The position numbers and the translations under genes were made by a program. A stretch of 64,000 bases of DNA from Acanthamoeba lenticulata (lineage: Eukaryota > Discosea > Longamoebia > Acanthamoebidae). This document shows, piece after piece, positions 1-8,232 of this stretch (positions are counted from its first letter, which is position 1; every line of letters starts with the position of its first letter). The notes under the pieces are model-generated. The model was not told the DNA's origin and ran no database searches. It saw only the letters and a list, made by a program, of their open reading frames with translations. The DNA is taken from the NCBI GenBank assembly GCA_002179805.1, contig NAVB01000036.1, forward strand, positions 62,001 to 126,000. Direction: 5' to 3'.

Positions 1-806
1 TGAAACCGCTGGGCACGGAAGTTCGACGTAAGGGGCGCGCCAAACAGCAGGTTCCAGCGGGTACGGGCATCCGCTTTCGTGAGACGTTTCGCCTGGCTCG
101 GCTCATCACACCTCCCCTACTGTGGCTTTTGACTGTGCAGGCAAGCCCAACCGTTTCGTGAACATGCACGGCCTTTTCTTTTATCCCCTTATGCGCGGTT
201 ACGACAGGTGTGTGCCATTCCTTCTCCTCGCTCTCGCTCTCGCTCTCGCTCTCGCTCTCTTGAAGTTGACGCGAGAGTCTCTCGACAGTGCGGACAACAC
301 GTTCAACCTGCTGGGAGAGGACAGCATCGTGCTCAGCAAATTGCTCCACGCGCTTTCGGTCTTCGTCGAGTGCATGGGCGCTGCCGCGCCGCCCTCGGCC
401 CTTTACCGCATGGTGAGGGCGTTGGTGGACTTTGTGTGGGCCGTGCGGTACCATCGCGAGGCCAACGTGCGACGCGCTGCCCTGCTGGCCGCCGCGCGCA
501 CCATCGCTGTCGTGCCCGTGGGGCTCCTCGTCTCGGACTTTCTCGATGACTTCAACGAGCTCCAGGCCTGGCTCGTGGCCGTTTACCGCGATGACCCCGA
601 CGAACAATCCCGGTGCGTGCCCCTCGTATGACCTCTCGATCTTCTCTGAACTTCTACTACTCGGTCTCACCTTCTTCTTCTTCATCCTCCTGTTCTGCCC
701 TCTTAGGACCCTGGCTTCGGCGAGCTTGCTCACATTGCGCAAAGTGGCCGAAGCGGTGACTGCGCAGCAGCTGAGCGACCCAACCAACGCCCTTGCTGGT
801 CTATGA
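1..806 (+). CDS. TELO2: TELO2 (Tel2) C-terminal part, 5' end outside the window
   Basis: Tel2 is the scaffold of the TTT (Tel2-Tti1-Tti2) co-chaperone complex that matures PIKK kinases such as ATM, ATR and mTOR. Exons in view: 1-60 (frame from base 3), 141-207, 289-612 and 707-806, stop TGA at 804-806. The introns keep the frame; the second (208-288) carries a CTCGCT repeat. The joined product reads KPNRFVNMHGLFFYPLMRGYD, then FNLLGEDSIVLSKLLHALSV, then DFVWAVRYHREANVRRAAL and ends after DDPDEQSR plus a short helical tail. These blocks match the conserved C-terminal domain of animal TELO2 in order (RF...FFFPL...D; LLG.D..VL..L.HTL; FVW.LRFH..AYVR; EKDPDE). The N-terminal half lies to the left. 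Family assignment is confident; the donor at 208 is inferred. Confidence 0.9.
208..288 (+). repeat. CTCGCT hexamer microsatellite in TELO2 intron
   Basis: About five tandem copies of a CTCGCT-type unit (roughly 228-260) fill the pyrimidine-rich part of this intron. It probably doubles as the polypyrimidine tract. The run is also open in frame, so it can look like coding sequence (a leucine-alanine stretch), but it is absent from the family alignment. Confidence 0.6.
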
Positions 807-937
807 TGGAAAAGGGGAATAGGGGCGGTGGAGCAGGTTTTTTCAGGATGTATGTACAAAAGAGATGGCTTTTTCGTTTCGGGTACTTTCTCGATGCAAC
901 TCTCCTCTCAGCATCTGCGTGGGGGAGTACATAACCT

Positions 938-1291
938 CTAGAGCTCGTCGACAGATCGTCGACCTCGTAGCCAATTGACCAGCAAGATGAGGAGTCCACG
1001 CATCGAGACGTACAGCGGCTGGAGAAGGATAGAATCGTTGTACATCTGCAGTAACTTGAGCCGCACCGGCTGGGCCTGCTCGAGTTGGAAGAGGAAGACA
1101 AGAGGCAGCAGTACGCAAGCTAAGATGAGGAGCCATCTCACGGCACTCGTAACCAGAGTTGTTACGAATCCACACACTTTCGCAAAGAGCCAGATCGCCA
1201 AGCAAAAGACGACAAAGACGACCATGTAGTCCAGCTCATTAAACGTCTCTGGTCTCCATTCGGGGTAGGGGCCTACTCCTGGTCTCGGCAT
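938..1291 (-). CDS. small integral membrane protein, 117 aa, unknown function
   Basis: A single open frame begins at ATG 1291 and stops at 938-940. The N-terminal 25 residues are polar and proline-rich. Two adjacent hydrophobic stretches follow (about residues 26-50 and 54-70, e.g. MVVFVVFCLAIWLFAKVCGF and WLLILACVLLPLVFLF), consistent with a two-pass or hairpin membrane protein. A third weakly hydrophobic amphipathic segment (about 90-106) precedes a basic tail ending RRSVDEL. The last four residues, VDEL, resemble an ER-retrieval signal, but that reading is weak for a membrane protein. No family was recognised. It lies between the 3' end of TELO2 (+) and an SBDS-like gene (-). Support is the long frame, ATG and strongly patterned hydrophobicity. 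Confidence 0.6.
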   Translation of the reverse strand: MPRPGVGPYPEWRPETFNELDYMVVFVVFCLAIWLFAKVCGFVTTLVTSAVRWLLILACVLLPLVFLFQLEQAQPVRLKLLQMYNDSILLQPLYVSMRGLLILLVNWLRGRRSVDEL

Positions 1292-1449
1292 CTTCTGTCG
1301 TTTGTTGTGGAAGCCGGCTTGTCTCCTTTTTATTCTTTATTTGTATTTTGATTTTAAACTGTGATTTCTGCGGAAACATCCCGGCCAAATTTCGCCCCAC
1401 GTGCTGCGTGTGTTAAAAAATCAAATGTATTTTCTGTGCTGGCTGACGC

Positions 1450-1857
1450 TTATTTCTCCTTCTTCATCGTCCGCTGGTTCTTGTGCTCCATGAAGTTGAG
1501 GCCGGCCTTCGAATTAGGGAACATGCCCTCGGATAGAATTTTCCTGATGACCGCTTCCTGGTCGGTGGTTCCAAACACCCGCCTGTGTGCATTCGCGCCA
1601 GATAGTGAGACAACACCAACTCCTACAGTTGGACACATCAAGCCGGTATGGTCATACAAGAGGTCAGCCTGCGGAGCTTGTCCAGACTTGCCGTGCCCCT
1701 TGAAGATATTGAATGACTGCAGCACGTCGGTGAGTGGGATGGTAGGGTCCTCCTTGAACTTCTCTGGCAAGCCAGGGTTGGCCACGACCCAATACTCTTC
1801 GGGGACGTGAGAGGAGTCCTCCTTGTAGGTGAACCTAACCTTCTGTCCTTCGGCCAT
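1450..1857 (-). CDS. SBDS N-terminal-domain protein (Rtc3/YHR087W-like), 135 aa
   Basis: The frame opens upstream, but the ATG at 1857 (MAEGQKVRFTYKEDSS) fits the start of single-domain SBDS-like proteins. Family blocks are recognisable: YWVVANPGLPEKFKEDPT (backbone of the SBDS FYSH fold), IPLTDVLQSFNIF, then HRRVFGTTDQEAVIRKILSE and an NSK...G tail. Yeast Rtc3 has the same size class and order and is linked to RNA metabolism and stress; full SBDS is a 60S maturation factor, but its C-terminal domains are absent here. The stretch between about residues 55 and 90 (QADLLYDHTG...LSGANAH) is less like the family and could hide a short unspliced intron, though it stays open. Confidence 0.75.
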   Translation of the reverse strand: MAEGQKVRFTYKEDSSHVPEEYWVVANPGLPEKFKEDPTIPLTDVLQSFNIFKGHGKSGQAPQADLLYDHTGLMCPTVGVGVVSLSGANAHRRVFGTTDQEAVIRKILSEGMFPNSKAGLNFMEHKNQRTMKKEK

Positions 1858-2206
1858 GTTGTTAAAGTGATCAAGAGAAAGAGGTGCTGTGCTGTTTGTG
1901 CTTGAGTTGAGGAGTGTTTGAATCCAACTGCCAGCTGTCTGCCCTTTTATCAAGGGAGCGTGCCGCGGCCTGGTAGAAAATCCGACCGCAACCCCTCTGG
2001 ACACCTCCCGCTCAACCGGCCCAACTCACAACTCGCTTGGTGGAGCGCGCGCCATCCCAGAAACGCACGCGGGGCTCCCGGGGCGCATGAGGTGATGGTC
2101 CATTTTACAAGGTCAAGCCCCAGAGCAAAGGAGCTCGATATGTCCAGTGGGTAACGCCGAGGAGTTGGACGTACACAAGGTCAACCTTTGTTTGTACTGA
2201 AGACGC
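1858..2206. other. 349-base gap between two minus-strand genes
   Basis: It holds the upstream region of the SBDS-like gene and the 3' flank of the HMG-box gene. No RNA gene, repeat or convincing exon was seen. An open frame continues upstream of the SBDS-like ATG but lacks family similarity. Confidence 0.5.
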
Positions 2207-4696
2207 TCAATCGCTTTCCTCCTCTTCATCGCTCTCCTCATCACTCTCTTCGCTGTCGTCTTCCTCCTCGCTAGGGTCTTCCTCTTCTTGGTCATGTTCT
2301 TCTTCGTCGTCTCCCACAGAGACCTGGCTGTCCCAGTGGATGTTCTCCGACTGGCGCTGCTCCACTTCCATCTCCTCCTTATCATCATCGCCGGACTTGT
2401 CTTTGCCCTTAGAGGGCTTGTCTTTGGATGCCTTGTCCTTGGAGGCCTGCTTGCCCTTCTTGGTGGACGTGCTGGTTGCAGCGGTCTGTTTAAAGTCACA
2501 CGCGTTAGGCACTGCAGCGTGCGTGTGGCCGACAGAGGCAGGAAGAACGAGAAAAGAAAGTGGACATAATAAAAACAAAATGGTACCTCAGCTGGCTTGG
2601 CAGCCTTGACACGGCGCTCCTCCTCGCGCGAGGGCCACTGGTCGAGGAGATAGCGCCGGAGCAGTTCGGCGGCCGCCAGGGGCTTGGTGTAGTCGTAGAC
2701 GTCGGTGCCTTCGTCGGCATCCAGCAGCACCAGCCGCTTGCCCTTTTCCAGGAGACGCTTCAAGTCCTCGACCTCCGTGCTCAAGCACTCCGTGAGGACT
2801 TTGCATCAGGAAGGAACACACAAAGGTCAGCAATACTAAAATAAAAATCAATGTCTTTCTAAAATTATAAAAAAATTAAATTAAATTAAATTAAAAGAAT
2901 GGGATTTGAGAGGCCGCACCATAGTGATAGGCCGGGAAGAGAATCTTCCAGCGGGCGGACTCGGCATTAAGCAGGGGCTCGCCGTCCGAGTGGCCCTTGA
3001 GGCCCTGGCTCCACCCGAGCAGCTTGCCGTTCTTCTTTTCCGTGCGGCGGATGCCCCGCATCTTCTGGTTGGCCAGCACGTCGCGGTCGACGCCAGCCTT
3101 CTCAAACACCTTCAAGCCCTCCCAGATGCCCTCCACCGACATGCCAAACTGCACGCCATAGCAGCACACAACGCGGGCGTAAAAAGTCAACATGAAAGGA
3201 AGGCACCTACGAGCGACTTGTACTCGTCAAATGAGTGGAGCAAAGGAGGGAGGGAGCGAGAGGGAGTCTACCCCGGCCTTGCGGCCAAGCGGAATGGGGA
3301 TGCCGCCGATTGGGTTGGCAAAGGCAAACTTGCGATGGGGCGTCGTGCTGTGTGCGTACGCGCGTGTGTCGAACCAGCAGAAACGTGTGTCAGACGAAAT
3401 GAAGCAACGACTCCAGAGAGAGAGAGAGAGAGAGAAGGCACGGGAAGGAGCCCGACGGACCTGTTGATGGTCAGATCGACCACCACGACGGACGGGAGGT
3501 TGGAAATGTTGGCCAGTGCGTCGGCGCGGAGGCGCTTCCTGCTGCGGATCACGATCTGGCCCTCGTCGTCAGAGAGCGTCCCGCTGATGAGGCGGTTCGT
3601 CTTGGAAAGAGTCTGAGCCTTCGACTTCGTCGCGCGCTTGCTCTTGACCAGCGCCGCCTGCAAAGGAGGCCCAGCCCAAGTGGACGAAGTGAGCTGCTGC
3701 CCACCGGAGAGAAACGCAAGTGATCGTACGGCAGTCTCGGTGTAGGCCTCCCTCTGCTCCGGGGTGAGCGCGTCCCACTCGGCTTGGAGTAACGCCTCCT
3801 GGTCGGCGGGGAGCATGTTGGGGTGGCTCTCTTGGACGCGTGCGATGTGCTCCTTCTTGTACTCTCTCCAGCCAGCACGCAACAGCATAGCGTCCTCTTC
3901 CGGGCCCGCGGCTTTCTGTAGGTCAGTCGCGTTGATCCTCGCACGTTAGGGCCAACAACGATCCAAGGCAGTGAAGGAAAGCCAAGTTAGGGCTAACGAG
4001 GCAAGGTACCACGGCCTGCTCGACGTAGGGCATCCGCTCCTCTTCGCTCAGTTCCTTCCACCTCTGGGCGATGGTACTCAGCAGCTCGCCCTGTTCAAAG
4101 CGGCGGTCGGGCTCCTTCTCTCGTATGCGAGCCGCTTCTTCCTTCATAAAGACCTGGTATGCCGTGGGTCGCCGCTTGGCGGTCGTCAAGCCCTTCTCCT
4201 TGAGAACGCTTTTAAGCTTCTTGTCCTTGGCCTGCTTCGAGAGTTCCTTTTTGAGAGGCGCAACGAGCATTCGCCTATCTGCCCGCCGGGCGTAGAACTC
4301 CTTGATGAACTGCTTGTACGTGCTCTTGTCAAGCTTGTCGATTTCGCTCTCGCCGGTCGGAGGGAATAGTAGGTGAGAGAGAGAATACATGAGGGCAGAG
4401 ATGCCGCTCAAATAATTGTGCTGGATGAACTCCAAGGCCTCTGCAAGATCAAGCTCGACTTCCGCTGGCTTTGCGGTGCTCTCCACGTCTTTGGCAGTAG
4501 AATCATCGGCAGTGATTGGGGCAGTGGCGATGTTGGTTGTGGTAACTCGAGACTTCTTCAGGGGCTGCAAGCCCAGCACATCCTGGGACATCAAGTCCCC
4601 GGACGCCTCGAGTGACGGTTCATCGGACTCGAGAACAGAACGTTTGCGCTTGACATTCTTGTTGCGCGTACTGTACCATTCCGAAGCCTCCGCCAT
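2207..4696 (-). CDS. two-HMG-box nuclear protein fused to a bacterial-type (DUF6939-like) domain
   Basis: Seven exons join in phase: 4696-4010, 3915-3730, 3657-3461, 3347-3272, 3148-2920, 2798-2587 and 2485-2207, giving 621 aa. HMG box 1 lies at about residues 175-228 (RRPTAYQVFMKEEAAR...WKELSEEERMPYVEQA). HMG box 2 lies at about 240-291 (GWREYKKEHIARVQESHP...ALTPEQREAYTETA). From about residue 330 to 530 comes a domain with VVVVDLTIN, PIGGIPIP, MSVEGIWEGLKVFEKAGVD, MRGIRRTEKKNGKLLGW, ARWKILFPAYHYVL, LVLLDADEGTDVYDYTKPL. I associate that order from memory with a bacterial family (DUF6939) of cyanobacteria and actinomycetes. The tail is lysine-rich, then very acidic (DEEEHDQEEEDPSEEE). HMG boxes bend DNA, so a chromatin role is inferred; the function of the second domain is unknown. 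Confidence 0.8.
3411..3436. repeat. AG dinucleotide run in an HMG-gene intron
   Basis: A short (AG)n run within the intron 3348-3460 supplies the polypyrimidine tract on the minus strand. Similar runs occur at about 6752-6774 (in the protease remnant) and 22314-22332 (MCM8 intron). Confidence 0.6.
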
Positions 4697-4771
4697 GCTG
4701 CCGGCAAAGATTAATGGCCGAGAGATTAGATTCTACCGCCTTTTTCTTCCCAAGACCGTTGGGCCGTCTTT

Positions 4772-4804
4772 TTTGCATTTTTTATTTTATTTTATTTTAT
4801 TTTC
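4772..4804. repeat. TTTTA pentamer repeat upstream of the HMG-box gene
   Basis: Tandem TTTTA units (TTTTATTTTATTTTATTTTA) sit about 80 bases upstream of the ATG at 4696, in the AT-rich 219-base gap before the deaminase stop. It may be a nucleosome-poor promoter element; no function is shown. Confidence 0.5.
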
Positions 4805-4915
4805 TAAGGTTCGCCTCTCTACACGACAGAAACGCACTCCTTCTTCTCCGTTTTGAGGAAAGGTATCGGTTCGTGGTTACATTGTGGGTGCTTGTACCTG
4901 GTGATGGTGTTGTTA

Positions 4916-5997
4916 TTAAAGTGGCAACGGACGAATGCGGGGATCAGCTATGTACCGGGAAAGGTCGTATCTGAGGCAGTCCTCCATCTTGTGCTTGAGG
5001 TCTTCCACCTTCTCTACCCACCAGCCTTCCCTCGATCCTTCCTGTTCCATACTCGCCAATTGCTCAAAATTGGCTGGAGGACCAGCAATCTCCTTCCCGT
5101 CCTCTCCCACCACCACCAGCTCGTCCATCTCCCTGCAAGTAGAGCGATGGCACAAACATGTTCAATGGTGCCGTTCAAACACTCATTGCTGCACGACAAG
5201 AGGAGACATTGATGAAAACTCGTACTCGTTCTCATTATCGGTAGCATCGACCATCGCAGCAGGAGCGTTTCGAAAATAACTGCTCGAGTGTGGTTTGAGA
5301 GGAGGAGGCGTTAACCATGATGCGTTGCTCACCGTTGATCAAAGGAAGAGCACAACGAGAGGTCACGCACCGATTGGTCTGCCGACCCACTGTGTAGTAG
5401 ACCCGCCGCACGCCGTATCTGTACATCCACTCCACACACACCGGGCAGGGTCTGTTGCGCAGAAGACACGCACGCGTGAGACTTTCTGCAGTTGAGGGCC
5501 AGCTGCTTAGAGAAAGGGGAAGCTGTCAGGGCACCTCGAGTTGCGGGACCAAATAGAGTCTAGGGGTTCGATGGCCCTGCCGCCTAATCGCACCACGAAG
5601 AGGTCGCTGCCCCGCGCGAGTTCTTTGCGTTCCTCATTCCTGCCGCTCTCCAACCCGTTCAACGCTGCCATCTCGGCATGCGTTGACATGCCTGCATGAT
5701 GATGGCTGTGTGTTGTAGTCTCGAGGAGGAGGTCGTGCTGCACGTGGCGGGGACGTACTGTGTGGTGTCCGTCGGTAGTGATTGAAACCCTTTGAGATGA
5801 TTCGGCCTCCACGGACGATTATGGCACCATGCCGGTATCTGCTCAGACCAGGCAACGCAGATCCCATCATGATGTGAGCGGATTTCCTCGAATTAATGCA
5901 AATCTGGGCGGACGTACTTCATTTCACTATCTAGGGCCTCTTTAGCCGCAAGGTAAAAATATCGTTTTATGCGGCCACTAGCTTCGTTGGCCGACAT
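4916..5997 (-). CDS. cytidine/dCMP-type zinc deaminase, 248 aa
   Basis: Six exons join without a phase clash: 5997-5918, 5886-5759, 5691-5535, 5481-5371, 5279-5226, 5132-4916 (747 bases). The start MSANEASGRIKRYFYLAAK is the typical N-terminal helix of the cytidine deaminase fold. It is followed by LSRYRHGAIIVRGGRIISKG (first strands), the zinc/catalytic motif STHAEMAAL (His ligand and catalytic Glu) and RNRPCPVCVEWM (PCxxC zinc cysteines), then VRRVYYTVGRQ. The order HAE-PCxxC defines the family, which hydrolyses the amino group of cytosine in nucleotides or nucleic acid; the exact substrate cannot be read off. The C-terminal 90 residues (EMDELVVVGEDGKEIAG...) are not conserved to my knowledge. 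The acceptor at 5482 is the least certain join. Bases 5969-5997 of exon 1 recur near VWA8 (see repeats). Confidence 0.85.
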
Positions 5998-6250
5998 AAT
6001 GCGTGCGACGATGGCCTATCTTCGTTCTTCCGGACGAACGCGTCTTGTTCTTCGAAGGGAAACAAGAAATGTGCCTTTTCACAAAGCACAGAGAAAGAGA
6101 AAAACAAGTGAATACGCCAGCAACACAAGAGAAACATTTGTCCTGCGTCCAGGTCCGGGAAGGCACGAACCGCGCTCGTGTGGCAGATGGTCACTCCGCT
6201 GGGTTGCGACAAGCTATGGTGGACGTAGACCGTGGCCAGCCGTCGTGCTG
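5969..6250. repeat. repeat cluster A: three blocks shared with 7906-8232
   Basis: Block 1 (5969-6011, 43 bp) is the start of deaminase exon 1 plus a few upstream bases; its perfect reverse complement is at 7906-7948. Block 2 (6054-6137) recurs in direct orientation at 7977-8054 with a few indels (shared core AAACAAGAAATGTGCCTTTT). Block 3 (6141-6250, 110 bp) is the reverse complement of 8123-8232 with 3 mismatches by eye. It contains most of VWA8 exon 1, its splice donor (GTACGT changed to GTTCGT) and part of intron 1. The block 3 copy here lacks the VWA8 start codon and has no following exon, so it is a fragment. Confidence 0.9.
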
Positions 6251-6354
6251 GGTTGACTTGTCTCACTCCACAAGGGAAACATACCTAGAACTAACTTGAA
6301 CACTTCCCCTTGACCTTCTCTTTCTTTTCTTATCTTTCTTGAAGTTGGAGAAGT

Positions 6355-6870
6355 TTACACGCTGGCAGACGTGGTCATGTTCGACACAAGGCAGGCGTTC
6401 TTGCCAAGCTCCAAGTAGAGGTAGCCCTTCATGCCTGCTCCCCACAACAACAAACAGCGTGGACATGATCAGCCCACCACCTCCACCGCTGCAAGAAAAG
6501 CAAAAGATCTCTCGCTCTCTCTACATACCCCAGTCAGTCCCCCACCACGAGTTGCGGATAATCTTACGTTGTGTTGTTGGGTGTTTTTTGGGTTTGGGTG
6601 AGCATCATTCCCTCCTTCTCCCGTGGGAATGGACCAGATGGCGTACCCAGTAGGGCGGGTTGGCATTCAGGTTGTACCCCACGGCCAGCACGCAGTGGAT
6701 GATGTAGGGGCTCGTACATTCTGATGCTGGGAACACGCCGTCTGAACACGAGACAAAGAGAGAGAGAGAGAGAGAGGAAGACAGCAACCTGGTCAATGTC
6801 AGAAGAAGGAAGCTTGGTCCAGGCCAAGAACGAGCACTTGGCGGCTGGCACCTCAAGCTCGGCTTCATTT
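6355..6870 (-). pseudogene. papain-family (C1A) cysteine protease, C-terminal remnant
   Basis: Three exons join in phase: 6741-6647, 6562-6529 and 6434-6355. They read DGVFPASECTSPYIIHCVL, AVGYNLNANPPYW, IIRNSWWGTDWG, then MKGYLYLELGKNACLV and a stop. This is the end of the papain fold. The catalytic His (in YIIHCVLAVGY) and Asn (NSW) are present, with an extra Trp in the NSWGT motif. A possible further exon at about 6791-6870 (KCSFLAWTKLPSSDIDQ) is in the wrong phase for the next one. The block before GVF that normally carries the sequence around GPVSV is missing, as is the whole N-terminal half with the CWAF active-site cysteine; neither was found up to 8095. It is probably a 5'-truncated copy that arrived with the rearrangement, though a partly missed gene is possible. 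Confidence 0.65.
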
Positions 6871-7093
6871 GACGGCAGTCGCGCACTGCTCTGAGATCTC
6901 CCCTCTTCTTCTCAGAGCGCTTTGTTCTCTCTTCTCCAACAAGTGACCCCACCCGGGCCTCAAGGTCGCGCCACAACAGACAAGAGAGGAAACGGTTTTC
7001 TTTAAGGAGGAGCTAAACGCTGGGTGGTACAACACTATCAGCTTGATGACAAGCCAATCTGTGGCGCAGCGTGAGATTAGGGCTCAGAGATGC

Positions 7094-7339
7094 TCACTGC
7101 GGCGTTGCCGGCTGTTCGCCCGAGGCAGGGACAAGCACGGGCGCACTGCCGCAGGTGCAGTTGACCGTCGGAGGGGCCGAACCGTGCCCCTGGCAATTGT
7201 AGGAGAAGGAGCTGCTTCCGCACTGCTTCATGCACGCCAGGGCGCACGCAGAGCCGCACGACGCACAGGAGAGCGAGAGCGAGAGTTCCACCAAGACGAG
7301 GAGGCAGCACAGAGCGAGCAGGAGACGCGTCATGGTCAT
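7094..7339 (-). CDS. small secreted cysteine-rich protein, 81 aa
   Basis: ATG at 7339 (a second at 7333) starts a clear signal peptide, MTRLLLALCCLLVLVELSLS, with a basic n-region, a leucine-rich core and small residues at the likely cut. The mature part of about 55 residues holds eight or so cysteines in a tight pattern, CASCGSACALACMKQC...YNC...NCTCG, followed by a Pro/Ala/Glu tail. The pattern suggests a disulfide-stabilised extracellular or vesicular peptide. No family was recognised, and no activity is claimed. The frame is open further upstream to 7486, but that part is unlike a secreted protein. It lies in the segment bounded by the repeat clusters at 5969-6250 and 7906-8232. Confidence 0.6.
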   Translation of the reverse strand: MTMTRLLLALCCLLVLVELSLSLSCASCGSACALACMKQCGSSSFSYNCQGHGSAPPTVNCTCGSAPVLVPASGEQPATPQ

Positions 7340-7526
7340 GGTTAAGTACGGTGAGTGCGTGCGTTGGGGAATGAACAACGGCAAGTGTCCTGTGCTTTCT
7401 GTTCCTGGAGAAGGAATCCGATAGGCTGCCCGAACAATGTAGATGTCGACATGCCCGATGATGGGACGAATGAGAAAAGACGACAAAGGATCGACGGTGT
7501 GATGCCTTCATGACCGGTGACATGTC

Positions 7527-7826
7527 TTAGGTCGCATGTGGGTGCGCAGGCCTCAGCAGGGCTGCCAAGCGCGTGACCATCGTCGTTGCCTTCGCCGTTG
7601 ATGCCACAATGGCATGGCGGAGCATGTCGTCGAGCCACAGCACCAGCTTGCTTCTCGTGGCCGGGCTGAGCCGTTCGAAACCGCAGGCGGCGATCTTCCT
7701 CACCACGTGGCGCTCGCGCAGCCACTCGCGTACCAGCAAACGTACCGCCATTCGTCGCTCCCTCGCGTCGTTCTTGGTGGTCCATCGGCTCGTCCTCCTC
7801 GCCTCCCAAGTCAGCGAGTAAATCAT
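7527..7826 (-). CDS. possible hypothetical ORF, 99 aa
   Basis: An ATG-initiated frame gives a basic, helix-prone product containing RMAVRLLVREWLRERHVVRK, LSPATRSKLVLWLDDMLRHA and MVTRLAALLRP. The amphipathic leucine/arginine pattern looks protein-like. An overlapping frame from 7848 (NPGQVLHDLLADLGGEEDEP) could be an upstream exon, but no clean splice joins them. No family similarity was seen. It may be residual exonic material from the rearranged region rather than a working gene. Confidence 0.3.
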   Translation of the reverse strand: MIYSLTWEARRTSRWTTKNDARERRMAVRLLVREWLRERHVVRKIAACGFERLSPATRSKLVLWLDDMLRHAIVASTAKATTMVTRLAALLRPAHPHAT

Positions 7827-7905
7827 GCAACACCTGGCCAGGATTCATACGCTGTTTCCCTATGCTTCCTCTCCCTACGTCAAGTCAGCGCCAGCAGCGG
7901 TAAGG

Positions 7906-8232
7906 TCGTCGCACGCATTATGTCGGCCAACGAAGCTAGTGGCCGCATTCAACGTTTTTTTTTAACCTTGTTTTTAGAAGGGAAACAAGAAATGTGCCTT
8001 TTCACAAAGAGAAAGAGAAAATAAGTTGAAACGCCAGCAACACAAGGGAAACATAAACCTCCCTTACCGCCGAGTCTTGTTGGCAAGTTGAGCGATGGAG
8101 GACCGTTGTGGACGCCGTAAGGCAGCACGACGGCTGGCCACGGTCTACGGCCACCATAGCTTGCCGCAACCCAGCGGAGTGACCATCTGCCACACGAGCG
8201 CGGTACGTGCCTTCCCGGACCTGGACGCAGGA
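7906..8232. repeat. repeat cluster B: partner of 5969-6250
   Basis: Order on the plus strand is block 1 inverted (7906-7948, reading MSANEASGRI, the deaminase N-terminus), block 2 direct (7977-8054), block 3 inverted relative to cluster A (8123-8232, the functional VWA8 exon 1 and start of intron 1). Both clusters keep the same block order, yet blocks 1 and 3 are flipped while block 2 is not. A single inverted duplication cannot give this. Block 2 lies just upstream of the start codon of each gene, so it may be promoter sequence. Confidence 0.9.
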
